Positions 39,458 through 47,622 of a DNA stretch of 64,000 nucleotides are shown here, piece after piece. The DNA comes from Nocardioides kongjuensis (GTDB lineage: Bacteria > Actinomycetota > Actinomycetes > Propionibacteriales > Nocardioidaceae): assembly GCF_013409625.1 (NCBI RefSeq), contig NZ_JACCBF010000001.1, forward strand, positions 5,335,001-5,399,000, read 5' to 3'. Position 1 is the first letter of the stretch. Each line of letters starts with the position of its first letter. The position numbers and the translations under genes are program-made. The notes beneath the pieces were generated by a model. That model had not been told where the DNA came from. It made no database searches and saw nothing but the letters and a program-made list of their open reading frames with translations.

Positions 39458-40606
39458 TCACAGGCCGAGGAAACGTCCGATGATCTCCTTCTGGATCTCG
39501 GTCGTGCCGCCGTAGATCGTCTGGATCCGGGTGTCGGCGTACGCCTTGGCGATGGGGTACTCGAGCATGTAGCCGTAGCCGCCGTGCATCTGCACGCCCT
39601 GGTCGACGATCTTCTTCTGCAGCTCGGTGGTCCACCACTTCGCCATCGACGCGAGCGCGGTGTCGACCTCGCCCTTGTTGAGCTGCTCGATGCAGTGGTT
39701 GACGAACACCCGCGCGATGTAGGCCTCGGTGGCCATCTCGGCCAACGTGAAGCGGGTGTTCTGGAACTTGCCGATCGGCTTGCCGAACGCCTCGCGGGTC
39801 TTCACGTAGTCGAGGGTCAGGTCGAGGACGTGCTCGATCGCGGCGATGGCGATCGTGGCGATCGAGACCCGCTCCTGGGGCAGGTTCTGCATCAGGTAGA
39901 TGAAGCCCTGGCCCTCCTCGCCCAGCAGGTTGGCCTTCGGCACCTCGACGTCGTCGAAGCTCAGCTCCGCGGTGTCCTGCGCCTTGAGGCCGAGCTTGTC
40001 GAGGTTGGTGCCGCGGGTGAAGCCGGGCATCCCCTCCTCGACGACGAGCAGGCTGATGCCGTGGGCGCCGGCCTCGGGGTCGGTCTTGGCGACGACGATG
40101 ACCAGGTCGGACAGGATGCCGTTGCTGATGAAGGTCTTCGACCCGTTGAGGACGTAGTGGTCGCCCTTGTCGACAGCGGTGGTGCGGATGCCCTGCAGGT
40201 CCGAGCCCGCGCCGGGCTCGGTCATCGCGATCGCCGTGATGATGTCGCCGGACACGGTGCCGGGCAGCCAGCGCTGCTTCTGCTCCTCGTTCCCGATCGC
40301 GACCAGGTACGGCACGATGATGTCGGTGTGGACGGCGAAGCCGGGGCCGCTGGCGCCGGCGCGGGCGCACTCCTCGGCCACGATCGCGTTGTAGCGGAAG
40401 TCCTTGATGCCGGGACCGCCGTACTCCTCGGGGACCTCGAAGCCGAGGATCCCGGCGTCGCCGGCCTTGCGCCACACCTCGCGGCTGACGATGCCGTCCT
40501 TCTCCCACTGCGCGTGGAAGGGGACGACCTCGCGCTCCAGGAACGCGCGGACGCTCTTGCGGAAGTCCTCGTGCTCGGTCTCGTAGATGCTGGGACGCTC
40601 GGGCAT
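39458..40606 (-). CDS. Acyl-CoA dehydrogenase
   Basis: 382 residues, normal for the family. Flavin and substrate motifs are AIAMTEPGAGSDLQGIRTTA and, near the C-terminus, QMHGGYGYMLEYPIAKAYAD and TIYGGTTEIQKEIIGRFLGL; the catalytic Glu is probably in the latter region. It oxidises an acyl-CoA to the 2,3-enoyl-CoA and passes electrons to ETF. ATG 40606 overlaps the stop of the F420-dependent oxidoreductase by one base, so the two are coupled. The chain specificity is unknown. Confidence 0.93.
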   Translation of the reverse strand: MPERPSIYETEHEDFRKSVRAFLEREVVPFHAQWEKDGIVSREVWRKAGDAGILGFEVPEEYGGPGIKDFRYNAIVAEECARAGASGPGFAVHTDIIVPYLVAIGNEEQKQRWLPGTVSGDIITAIAMTEPGAGSDLQGIRTTAVDKGDHYVLNGSKTFISNGILSDLVIVVAKTDPEAGAHGISLLVVEEGMPGFTRGTNLDKLGLKAQDTAELSFDDVEVPKANLLGEEGQGFIYLMQNLPQERVSIATIAIAAIEHVLDLTLDYVKTREAFGKPIGKFQNTRFTLAEMATEAYIARVFVNHCIEQLNKGEVDTALASMAKWWTTELQKKIVDQGVQMHGGYGYMLEYPIAKAYADTRIQTIYGGTTEIQKEIIGRFLGL

Positions 40607-41643
40607 CAGCTCACCCACTCCTTGACCTGTGCGATGGTGCCGGCCGGGTCGTCGGACGCCGGCGAGACGGACAGGTTGGTCACGCCGGACTCCTTGAAGG
40701 CGGCGATCCGCTCCTGGACGTACGACGCCGGGCCGACCAGGTTGCCGGCCTCGAGCCACTCCAGCGGGACCAGCGCCTCGGCCTCCTTCTTCTTGCCCGA
40801 CAGGTAGAGGTCCTGGATCTCCTTGGCCTCCTTCTCGAAGCCGTACTCGCAGGCGAGCTGGTTGTAGAAGTTCTTGTCGCGCGCGCCCATGCCGCCGACG
40901 TACAGGGCGTAGAGGGGGCGCATGAAGTCGAGCAGTGCCTTGGTCTCGGGGCCCTCGCCGATCGCGACCATGCCGCCGGCGCAGATCTCGAGCGGCTTCA
41001 GCCCGGCCGAGCGCTTCGCCGCGCCGGCCGCGAGCGACTCGCCCCAGACCTCCTTCGCCTTCTCGGGGTAGTAGAGGAAGGGCAGCCAGCCGTCCGCCAC
41101 CTCCGCGGTCATCGCGACGTTCTTGTCGCCCAGCGCCGCGACCCAGATCGGCAGGTCGGCGCGCTCGGGGCGGTTGAGCAGCTTGAGCGGCTTGCCGAGC
41201 CCGAGGCCCCGGCCCTCGGGGAGGGGGACCTGGATCGTCTTGCCCTGGAAGTCGAGGCGCTCGCCGCGCAGGCCGGCCCGGAGCACCTCGATCACCTCGC
41301 GGGTGCGGGTCAGCGGGCGGTCGTACGGCAGGCCGTGGAAGCCCTCGATGACCTGCGGGCCGGACGCGCCGAGGCCGAGCACCGCCCGGCCGCCCGACAC
41401 GTTGTCGAGGCCGGCCGCGGTCTGCAGCAGGGCGCCCGGGGTGCGGGAGTAGACGTTGAGGATGCCGGCGCCGATCTCGACGGTCTCGGTCTTCGCGGCG
41501 AGGTAGCCCATCAGCGTGGGGGCATCGAACCCGTACGGCTCGGCGACCCAGATCGTGTCCAGTCCGGCCTTCTCCAGAGCGACGACCTGGTCGGCCGACT
41601 CGCGCGGGTTCCCCGCGTAGACGAGGGGCATCGACAGCTTCAT
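40606..41643 (-). CDS. LLM-class F420-dependent oxidoreductase
   Basis: 345 residues of the bacterial luciferase-like TIM-barrel family: MKLSMPLVYAGNPRESADQV, then DTIWVAEPYGFDAPTLMGYL, GAGILNVYSRTPGALLQTAA and LGLGASGPQVIEGFHGLPYD. The non-prolyl cis-peptide region is consistent with F420 rather than FMN use. The presence of fbiC and npdG in the same 8 kb supports F420. ATG 41643 is preceded by GGAAGGGA. It is the first gene of a two-gene operon with the acyl-CoA dehydrogenase, and divergent from npdG across a 21-bp palindrome. Its substrate is unknown, perhaps a sterol or lipid CoA ester. Confidence 0.88.
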   Translation of the reverse strand: MKLSMPLVYAGNPRESADQVVALEKAGLDTIWVAEPYGFDAPTLMGYLAAKTETVEIGAGILNVYSRTPGALLQTAAGLDNVSGGRAVLGLGASGPQVIEGFHGLPYDRPLTRTREVIEVLRAGLRGERLDFQGKTIQVPLPEGRGLGLGKPLKLLNRPERADLPIWVAALGDKNVAMTAEVADGWLPFLYYPEKAKEVWGESLAAGAAKRSAGLKPLEICAGGMVAIGEGPETKALLDFMRPLYALYVGGMGARDKNFYNQLACEYGFEKEAKEIQDLYLSGKKKEAEALVPLEWLEAGNLVGPASYVQERIAAFKESGVTNLSVSPASDDPAGTIAQVKEWVS

Positions 41644-41670
41644 GAACAGTCCCTTCCGGCCTGGCGGCCA

Positions 41671-41700
41671 CGGTGACGAGGCGCCGGTGATCCGTCACCG
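41671..41700 (-). other. Hairpin in the 5' leader of the LLM-oxidoreductase mRNA
   Basis: CGGTGACG (41671-41678) and CGTCACCG (41693-41700) form an 8-bp stem with a 14-nt loop, within the predicted leader between the palindrome and the LLM start. Its effect is unknown. Confidence 0.4.
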
Positions 41701-41710
41701 ACAGCACAAC

Positions 41711-41731
41711 TGTGACAGTAATACTGTCACA
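41711..41731. promoter_or_regulatory. Perfect 21-bp palindrome in the F420 divergent promoter
   Basis: Arms TGTGACAGTA and TACTGTCACA are exact complements around a single A. The site is almost midway between the LLM start (41643) and the npdG start (41797). Each half contains TACTGT, a TANNNT -10 box on its own strand, which would give leaders of similar length on both sides. It is probably an operator for a TetR-type repressor encoded elsewhere. Confidence 0.75.
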
Positions 41732-41796
41732 ATGTCCATGGTTGCCGTCGGTGAGACGGGCCGCAGCCGACCATCGCCCGCGTGATAGGAGGAAGC

Positions 41797-42501
41797 GTGA
41801 CTTCTGAGAACGCCCCCACTCGCTACACCGTCGCCGTCATCGGCGGCACCGGCCCGCAGGGCAAGGGCCTGGGCTACCGCTTCGCCCGCCACGGCCACGA
41901 CATCGTGCTCGGCTCGCGCGCCGCCGAGAAGGCCGAGGCCGTCGCTGCCGAGGTGACCTCCCGGCTCGCCTCCGTCCCCGGAGCGGGAACCGCCCGTGGT
42001 GCGGCCAACGCCGACGCGATCGCCGCCGCGGACGTGGTCCTCCTCGCCGTCCCCTACGACGGCCACGACGAACTGGTCGCCTCCCTCGCCGAGGGAGGTG
42101 CGCTCGACGGCAAGACGGTCATCTCCTGCGTGAACCCGCTCGCCTTCGACAAGCGTGGCGCGCACGGCCGGGTCATCAACGGGGGTGAGGGCTCGGCCGC
42201 CGAGTCCGCCGCCGAGCTGGCTCCCGAGGCCACGGTCGTCGGTGCCTTCCACAACGTCGCCGCCCCCGCGCTGTGGGGCGAGGACGACTTCCTCGACGAG
42301 GACGTGATCGTGGTCGGCGACTCCGTCGAGGGCAAGCAGGTCGCCATCGACCTCGCCGCCTCCGTGACCGGCCGCCCCGGCGTCGACGGCGGCAAGCTCC
42401 GCCTCGCCCGCGTCCTGGAGCCCTTCACCGCCGTGCTGATCTCGATCAACCGGAAGTACAAGACCCACTCGGGCATCCGGGTCACCGGCCTCGACCACTG
42501 A
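41797..42501 (+). CDS. npdG: F420H2:NADP+ oxidoreductase
   Basis: 234 residues, as expected for Fno/NpdG enzymes. The N-terminal NADP-binding fold reads YTVAVIGGTGPQGKGLGYRF followed by ARHGHDIVLGSRAAEKAEA, which closely resembles archaeal Fno and actinobacterial NADPH:F420 reductases. Conserved segments include LLAVPYDGHDELV and VVGAFHNVAAPAL. It reduces F420 with NADPH (or the reverse), supplying F420H2 to the neighbouring LLM enzyme. GTG 41797 is chosen because AGGAGG lies 4 nt upstream; GTG 41782 is the only other option. Confidence 0.92.
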   Translation: MTSENAPTRYTVAVIGGTGPQGKGLGYRFARHGHDIVLGSRAAEKAEAVAAEVTSRLASVPGAGTARGAANADAIAAADVVLLAVPYDGHDELVASLAEGGALDGKTVISCVNPLAFDKRGAHGRVINGGEGSAAESAAELAPEATVVGAFHNVAAPALWGEDDFLDEDVIVVGDSVEGKQVAIDLAASVTGRPGVDGGKLRLARVLEPFTAVLISINRKYKTHSGIRVTGLDH

Positions 42502-42514
42502 CCCCGGTTCGGTC

Positions 42515-42567
42515 CGACGACCGGGTTCGGCGTCCGGCGGGCCGCAGCACGACGATCTCGGTCGTCG
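42515..42567. terminator. Bidirectional hairpin between npdG and ybaK
   Basis: CGACGACCG (42515-42523) pairs with CGGTCGTCG (42559-42567), and GGTTCG/CGAACC extend the stem past a 4-nt bulge. It fills the gap between the convergent npdG and YbaK genes. Confidence 0.55.
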
Positions 42568-42573
42568 AACCCC

Positions 42574-43116
42574 TCAGCCGGCCAGCCCCTCGACCACCTC
42601 GGCGCCGGGGGCCTGTGCGAACAGGTCCCCGGGCACGAGCAGCTTGGAGCGACGCAGGCCGGAGCCGATCACGGCCCACTCCATCTCGGGGACCCGGGCG
42701 TCGACGAGCAGCCGCCAGCCGGTCGGCAGCCCGACGGGAGTGATGCCGCCGTACTCCATCCCGGACTCGGCCACGGCCCGCTCCAGCGGCAGGAACGACG
42801 GCTTGCGCACGTCGAGCAGCCGCTTGACCGAGTGGTTGACATCGGCGCGGGTGTCGGCGCGGACCAGGCAGGCGGCGACCCGCTCCTCGCCCTCCCGCTT
42901 GCCGGCGACCAGGACGCAGTTGGCGCCGGCCGTCATCGGCAGGCCGTACGCCGCGCTCATCGCGGCCGTGTCGGCGTGCTCGGGATCGATCTCGACGACC
43001 GCGATCCGCTCGGCTCCCGGCCATGCGGCCAGGGCCGCGGCGACCGGTGGGGCGACCAGCTCGGGGTGGTCCAGCGCGACGAGCGAGGCCAGCCCGGTCA
43101 GCTGGGGGAGCGTCAC
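42574..43116 (-). CDS. YbaK/EbsC-family aminoacyl-tRNA deacylase
   Basis: 180 residues. The YbaK fold is shown by CVLVAGKREGEERVAACLVR followed by KRLLDVRKPSFLPLERAVAE and YGGITPVGLPTGWRLLVDA, containing the invariant Lys and the GGITPVGLP loop. Such proteins remove mischarged amino acids from tRNA (for example Cys- or Ala-tRNAPro). GTG 43116 overlaps the stop of the upstream small membrane protein (GTGA), so it is coupled to the 43113-44629 genes. The exact tRNA specificity is not visible. Confidence 0.87.
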   Translation of the reverse strand: MTLPQLTGLASLVALDHPELVAPPVAAALAAWPGAERIAVVEIDPEHADTAAMSAAYGLPMTAGANCVLVAGKREGEERVAACLVRADTRADVNHSVKRLLDVRKPSFLPLERAVAESGMEYGGITPVGLPTGWRLLVDARVPEMEWAVIGSGLRRSKLLVPGDLFAQAPGAEVVEGLAG

Positions 43117-43430
43117 TGCCAGCCCCGCATCTGGTGCCCGTCCCAGCCCTGCTGGTCCCAGCCCTGGTCGTGGTGACGGCCGCGGAGCACCGAGGCGATC
43201 AGCCCGGCCGCGCCGGCCGCGAGCCAGGGCAGGCCCATGATCCAGCCGTTCTCCTCGATCTGCACGGTGTCGCTGGTGGCCAGCGCCCACACGACCAGCA
43301 GGCCGGTGAAGGCGACGCCCATGACCAGGTGGCCGGTGTTGACCCGGTGCCACCCGGACCGCCGAGCGCTCTTGGCGTCCGCGGACCGCTCCTCCCGGGG
43401 GATCTCGGTGGTGTGCTCGTCGTGGCTCAT
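43113..43430 (-). CDS. Small membrane protein with two helices
   Basis: 105 residues. A charged N-terminus (MSHDEHTTEIPREERSADAK) is followed by two helices (residues about 34-51, HLVMGVAFTGLLVVWALA, and 65-82, MGLPWLAAGAAGLIASVL), and a Gln/Trp/Gly-rich tail, HHDQGWDQQGWDGHQMRGWQ. I do not recognise the family. It lies between the PspC/LiaF-like gene and YbaK with stop-start overlaps on both sides, so it is likely co-expressed with the envelope-stress-like PspC protein. Function unknown. Confidence 0.8.
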   Translation of the reverse strand: MSHDEHTTEIPREERSADAKSARRSGWHRVNTGHLVMGVAFTGLLVVWALATSDTVQIEENGWIMGLPWLAAGAAGLIASVLRGRHHDQGWDQQGWDGHQMRGWQ

Positions 43431-44629
43431 GCTGCGCTCCGGAACTCGATCTGGCCGAGGTCGAGGTCGGCGTCGATGGTCAGGGTGGGGTCACCGGCGA
43501 CGGTGCCGTTGTCGCCGCGGAAGTCGTCGCTCGTGGTCTTGCCGAACATGGCCACCTCGCCGGCGTCGATGGTGCCCCGGGCCTCCACGTTGAGGCCGTC
43601 CTCCGGCACGATCACGAGGATGTGGCCGACGCCGACCTCGAGGTCGAGCGTCCTGCCATCGAGGTTCTCGAGGTCGCGGATGTCGGTCAGGTCGATCCGG
43701 AGCTCGCCCACGCCGAGGTCGTAGGAGCTCTTCAGGTCCGAGGCCTGCTGCAGGACCGGGCGCTCCTGCCCGACCTCGACGCTGTCGGCCACCGAGGTGA
43801 TCGCGGTGGTGCCCGCCGCGAGCAGGCCGACCAGGATCAGGCCGCCGGCCCGGCCGTAGAACGCGCCGACCAGCAGCATCAGGCCGGTGACGCCCAGCAC
43901 CGTCGCGGGGTAGGCCGACGGGGTGATGTCGACGCCGGCGAGGTCCAGCGTGGCGAGGGTGCCGAGGCCGAGGGCGGCCAGGCCGAGCGTGAACGGGAAC
44001 AGCAGCGGGCCGCGCTTGCGCGGGTCGACCGGGCGTCGGTAGGCCGGGGCCGGGGTCCGGTACGCCGAGTAGGTCGGGCCGGGAGCGCCCGGCTCAGGCG
44101 CCGGCGGCGGGGGAGGGCCGACCGGGGTGCCGCGCAGCCACGGGTGCGGCGGGCCGCCGGGCCTGACGGCATTCTTGCCGGCGAGCACGACGATCAGGAG
44201 CAGCCCGATCGCCAGCGGCGGCCACGGGAAGCCGGGGCCACCGACGGTGTCGCCGATCACCGAGGCGATGGCGACCACGCCGCCGATGATCAGCGCCGCG
44301 GTGCGGATGCCCTCGTCGACGCGGACCACCGTGTCCTCGGTGCCCTCCTCGGGCACGAACAGCCAGCACACGGCGTACAGGATCAGGCCGCCACCACCGA
44401 AGAACGTGAGCACGACGAACGCGACCCGCACCAGGAGCGGGTCGATGTCGAGGTGGCGCGCGATGCCCGCGGCGACGCCGGCGACCTTGCGGTCGTCGCG
44501 GCTGCGCCGGAGCCGGGCGAGGTCGCGGACCTCGTCGCGGGTCACCCGCGGGCCGTGGTCGCCGGGTTCCCGGCCGGGGCCGGGCTGCCCGGGCTGCCCT
44601 GGCTGCTCGGTGTCGGTGGGTGCGTTCAT
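43427..44629 (-). CDS. PspC-domain protein with C-terminal LiaF-like (toastrack) domain
   Basis: 400 residues. After a Gln/Pro/Gly-rich N-terminal tail, the PspC domain reads DRKVAGVAAGIARHLDIDPL followed by LVRVAFVVLTFFGGGGLILY. Further helices and a proline-rich linker (GPPPPPAPEPGAPGP) follow. The C-terminal beta-rich domain, YDLGVGELRIDLTDIRDLEN then DLEVGVGHILVIVPEDGLNV and GEVAMFGKTT, matches LiaF-type sensors of cell-wall stress. ATG 44629 starts the protein. It is divergent from a PspC-histidine kinase and response regulator, which together resemble a LiaFSR system. Confidence 0.87.
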   Translation of the reverse strand: MNAPTDTEQPGQPGQPGPGREPGDHGPRVTRDEVRDLARLRRSRDDRKVAGVAAGIARHLDIDPLLVRVAFVVLTFFGGGGLILYAVCWLFVPEEGTEDTVVRVDEGIRTAALIIGGVVAIASVIGDTVGGPGFPWPPLAIGLLLIVVLAGKNAVRPGGPPHPWLRGTPVGPPPPPAPEPGAPGPTYSAYRTPAPAYRRPVDPRKRGPLLFPFTLGLAALGLGTLATLDLAGVDITPSAYPATVLGVTGLMLLVGAFYGRAGGLILVGLLAAGTTAITSVADSVEVGQERPVLQQASDLKSSYDLGVGELRIDLTDIRDLENLDGRTLDLEVGVGHILVIVPEDGLNVEARGTIDAGEVAMFGKTTSDDFRGDNGTVAGDPTLTIDADLDLGQIEFRSAA

Positions 44630-44675
44630 GTCCTCAAGCCTGCTCGGTGGACGGCCCGTGGACCATCGGGGACAG

Positions 44676-44728
44676 CCCTGATCCTGCCGCATGTCCCCGG
44701 GGGAGGGATCAGGGTCGGTTCAGGGTCG
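44676..44728. promoter_or_regulatory. Repeats in the PspC divergent promoter, candidate response-regulator sites
   Basis: CCCTGATCC (44676-44684) is the exact reverse complement of GGATCAGGG (44706-44714). TCAGGGTCG occurs twice at 11-bp spacing (44709-44717 and 44720-44728). The block lies between the PspC/LiaF-like gene and the kinase gene, where a NarL-type regulator would be expected to bind. Confidence 0.5.
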
Positions 44729-44773
44729 TTCCCCCTGCTGAGGCCGGATCGGCTGTGTGACGATGGGAGCACC

Positions 44774-46078
44774 ATGTCGACCACTGCGCCCCTGCCCGCT
44801 CCGCCAGCGCCGCCCCGCGACGTGCGGCGGGCCTGGCGCGACCTGCGCGAGCCGATGATCGGCGGCGTCGCGGCCGGGCTCGCCGCCCACCTCGGTGTGT
44901 CCGTGCTGCTGGTGCGGGCCGCCTTCGTGATCGCCACGGTGGTCGGCGGCTCCGGCGTCATGGTGTACGCCGCGCTCTGGATCCTGCTCCCCGCCGGCCC
45001 TCCCGCGGAGTACCTCGCGCCCGGCCTCGCCAGCGCGACCCGCGACGGGCGTCGTCCGGGACGCCGGGGCCGCCGGCTCTCCGACGTCGGTCCCGTGATC
45101 ACCTTGGCCGTCCTCGGCATCGGCGCGGTCTTCACCATCGAGGCGCTGCTCGGCACCGGCTGGTGGATCTGGCCGCTCGGCATCGCCGTCGTCGGCGTCG
45201 CGCTGCTGTGGCGCCAGGCCGACGAGGCGCAGCGTGAGCGCTGGCTGGACGCGACCGGCAAGGTCGACCCGGTCCGGCTGGTGCTCGGCGGCGGCGGTTG
45301 GGCGGCGTGGGCACGGATCGGCGCGGGCGTCGTCCTCGTCGTGGTGGCCCTGGTGCTCTTCACGGTGCGCGACGGCTCGGTGGCGGTCGCGCGCGACGCG
45401 ACGCTGGCGGTCGTGCTCGCGTTCTTCGGCGTCGCGATCGTGCTCGGACCGTTCGTCTACCGGTTGATGTCCGACCTGACCGACGAGCGCGCCGAGCGGG
45501 TGCGCACCCAGGAGCGCGCCGACGTCGCCGCGCACCTCCACGACTCGGTGCTGCAGACCCTCGCCCTGATCCAGAAGAACCCTGCTGACGCCGCCCGCCT
45601 CGCCCGTGCCCAGGAGCGCGACCTGCGCGCCTGGCTGTACGCCGGGGAGTCCCTGGACGAGGCCACCGTCGCCAGTGCGCTGCGGGCCGCGGCCGCCGAG
45701 ATCGAGGACGCGTACGGCGTCACGGTCGACGTCGTCGCGGTCGGCGACTGCGACTACGACGAGTCCGCCCGCCCGATCGTCCAGGCGGCCCGGGAGGCGA
45801 CGACCAACGCCGCCAAGCACGCCGGTGTCCCGCGCGTCGACGTCTACGCCGAGATCACCCCCGCCGGCATCGACGTCTTCGTCCGCGACCGGGGCGCGGG
45901 CTTCGACCCGGACGCCACCCCGGAGGACCGCCTCGGCGTACGACGCAGCATCATCGACCGCATGGAGCGCCACGGCGGGCGGGCCGAGATCAGGTCCGCG
46001 CCCGGCGAGGGCACCGAGGTGCGGCTGCACATCGACCACACCCCGGAACCGTCGAAGCAGAAGGAGAACCATGAGTGA
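44774..46078 (+). CDS. PspC-domain sensor histidine kinase
   Basis: 434 residues. The N-terminal PspC domain is MIGGVAAGLAAHLGVSVLLV followed by a membrane helix. Four more helices span residues about 95-225. The dimerisation box is AAHLHDSVLQTLALIQKNPA, with the likely phospho-acceptor His 256, and the ATPase has ATTNAAKHAG (N box) and VRDRGAGFDPDATPEDRLGV (G1). It belongs to the HisKA_3/LiaS-NarX type. It is probably switched by the PspC/LiaF-like partner on envelope stress. It overlaps the response-regulator gene by 8 bp. ATG 44774 follows GGGAG. Confidence 0.92.
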   Translation: MSTTAPLPAPPAPPRDVRRAWRDLREPMIGGVAAGLAAHLGVSVLLVRAAFVIATVVGGSGVMVYAALWILLPAGPPAEYLAPGLASATRDGRRPGRRGRRLSDVGPVITLAVLGIGAVFTIEALLGTGWWIWPLGIAVVGVALLWRQADEAQRERWLDATGKVDPVRLVLGGGGWAAWARIGAGVVLVVVALVLFTVRDGSVAVARDATLAVVLAFFGVAIVLGPFVYRLMSDLTDERAERVRTQERADVAAHLHDSVLQTLALIQKNPADAARLARAQERDLRAWLYAGESLDEATVASALRAAAAEIEDAYGVTVDVVAVGDCDYDESARPIVQAAREATTNAAKHAGVPRVDVYAEITPAGIDVFVRDRGAGFDPDATPEDRLGVRRSIIDRMERHGGRAEIRSAPGEGTEVRLHIDHTPEPSKQKENHE

Positions 46079-46730
46079 CCCGGTGCGCGTGGTCGTCGTC
46101 GACGACCACGCCATGTTCCGCCGCGGCGTCAGCGCCGAGCTCGCTGCCACGGGCACCGGCCGGGTCGAGGTCGTGGCCGAGGCCGCCGACGTCGACGAGG
46201 CCGTCGCCGCGGTCGTCGCGCACCGGCCCGACGTCGTGCTGCTCGACGTGCACCTGCCCGGCGGCGGCGGCGTCGAGGTGATCCGCCGGGTCAAGGACGG
46301 CGACGTCCGGTTCCTCGCGCTCTCCGTCTCCGACGCGGCCGAGGACGTCATCGGCACCGTCCGCGGCGGTGCGCGCGGGTACGTCACCAAGACGATCACC
46401 GGGCCCGAGCTGGTCGACGCGATCACCCGCGTCTCCGAGGGCGACGCGGTGTTCTCGCCGCGGCTGGCGGGCTTCGTGCTCGACGCCTTCGCCGGTGCCG
46501 GCCTCTCCGCCGACCTCGCGAGCGTCGACGAGGACCTCGACCGGCTCACCGAGCGCGAGCGCGAGGTGATGCGCCTGATCGCCCGCGGCTACTCCTACAA
46601 GGAGGTCGCCAAGGAGCTGTTCATCTCGATCAAGACCGTCGAGACCCACATGTCGTCGGTGCTGCGCAAGCTCCAGCTCTCCTCGCGCCACGAGCTGACC
46701 CGCTGGGCCTCGGACCGGCGGCTGCTGTGA
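46071..46730 (+). CDS. NarL/LuxR-family response regulator
   Basis: 219 residues. The receiver domain has the acidic pair VVVDDHAMFRRG, the phospho-acceptor Asp in DVVLLDVHLPGGGG, the Thr/Ser switch (ALSVSD) and the Lys in YVTKTI. The C-terminal LuxR helix-turn-helix is DRLTEREREVMRLIARGYSY followed by KEVAKELFISIKTVETHMSS. ATG 46071 has AGGAGA 5 nt upstream and lies within the end of the kinase gene, so the pair is coupled. It is the effector of the PspC-kinase pathway; candidate sites lie at 44676-44728. Confidence 0.95.
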   Translation: MSDPVRVVVVDDHAMFRRGVSAELAATGTGRVEVVAEAADVDEAVAAVVAHRPDVVLLDVHLPGGGGVEVIRRVKDGDVRFLALSVSDAAEDVIGTVRGGARGYVTKTITGPELVDAITRVSEGDAVFSPRLAGFVLDAFAGAGLSADLASVDEDLDRLTEREREVMRLIARGYSYKEVAKELFISIKTVETHMSSVLRKLQLSSRHELTRWASDRRLL

Positions 46731-47590
46731 GGCCGGTCGCCGCGCTGCTCGCGGCGACCCTGCTGCTCGCCGGCTGCTCCGGAGGTACGACGGCCGCACC
46801 CGTCCCGCCCTCGTCGGGCCAGGTCGCTCCCTCCGGGACCGACCCGAGCGCGTCCCCGACCGCCTCGCCGGGCTCCGGTCCGGCGTACTCCACCTGGCGG
46901 CTCGGTGCCCACGTCCTGCCCCGCACCGCCCAGGGGTTCGGCGAGATCCGGCCGACCCCGAAGGCGCTGCGGGTGCGCCGCTACCCGACGACCGACCTGC
47001 TCCCGCCGCCCGCCGACGGGCGGTTCCACTCCAGCGTCGGCCCGGTCACCGACGCCCTCCGCGAGCGGATGGGGGAGACCTGGTCGCCCGCGTGCCCGGT
47101 CGCACTGGCCGACCTGGCCTACGTCAACGTCTCCTTCCGCGGGTTCGACGGCCTGGCCCACACCGGCGAGCTGGTGCTCGCGGCGTCGGTGGCCGACGAC
47201 GTGGTGTCCGTGTACCGCGCCCTGTTCGCGGCCGGCTACCCGATCGAGGAGATGCGGCTGCCGACGACCGCCGACCTCGAGGCGCCGCCGACCGGCGACG
47301 GCAACGACACCGCTGCGCTCGTGTGCCGGGCGGCGCGCGGGCAGACGTCGTGGTCGGCGCACGCGTACGGCCTCGCGATCGACGTCAACCCGTTCCTCAA
47401 CCCCTACCGCAAGGGCGACGTGGTGCTGCCCGAGCGCGCGTCGGCGTACCTCGACCGGACCCGGACCCAGCCCGGCATCATCCACCCCGGCGACCTCGTC
47501 GTCCGGGAGTTCGCGCGGATCGGCTGGACGTGGGGTGGCTCGTGGAGCTCGCTGAAGGACTACCAGCACTTCACGGCGACCGGTCGCTGA
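46727..47590 (+). CDS. Lipoprotein M15-family D,D-carboxypeptidase-like protein
   Basis: 287 residues. The lipobox LLLAGC followed by SGG marks a lipoprotein. After a Ser/Pro/Thr-rich linker, the M15 metallopeptidase domain has the zinc motif SWSAHAYGLAIDVNPF (SxHxxGxAxD) and a downstream His in LKDYQHFTATG. The catalytic Glu or Asp is present near WGGSW. It likely trims peptidoglycan stem peptides (VanY/D-Ala-D-Ala carboxypeptidase-like). The GTG at 46727 overlaps the response-regulator stop (GTGA), placing it in the envelope-stress operon. Confidence 0.87.
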   Translation: MRPVAALLAATLLLAGCSGGTTAAPVPPSSGQVAPSGTDPSASPTASPGSGPAYSTWRLGAHVLPRTAQGFGEIRPTPKALRVRRYPTTDLLPPPADGRFHSSVGPVTDALRERMGETWSPACPVALADLAYVNVSFRGFDGLAHTGELVLAASVADDVVSVYRALFAAGYPIEEMRLPTTADLEAPPTGDGNDTAALVCRAARGQTSWSAHAYGLAIDVNPFLNPYRKGDVVLPERASAYLDRTRTQPGIIHPGDLVVREFARIGWTWGGSWSSLKDYQHFTATGR

Positions 47591-47609
47591 GACCGGCCCC
47601 CCGGCTGGA

Positions 47610-47615
47610 TAGGGT
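47610..47615 (+). promoter_or_regulatory. -10 box TAGGGT, leaderless promoter of the 47623 gene
   Basis: TAGGGT ends 7 nt before ATG 47623. Confidence 0.55.
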
Positions 47616-47622
47616 GCGGGAC

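Noticed and set aside
37058..40807. Plus-strand frame of 1249 codons over MMPL and acyl-CoA dehydrogenase
   Set aside because: Antisense shadow of two well-supported genes.
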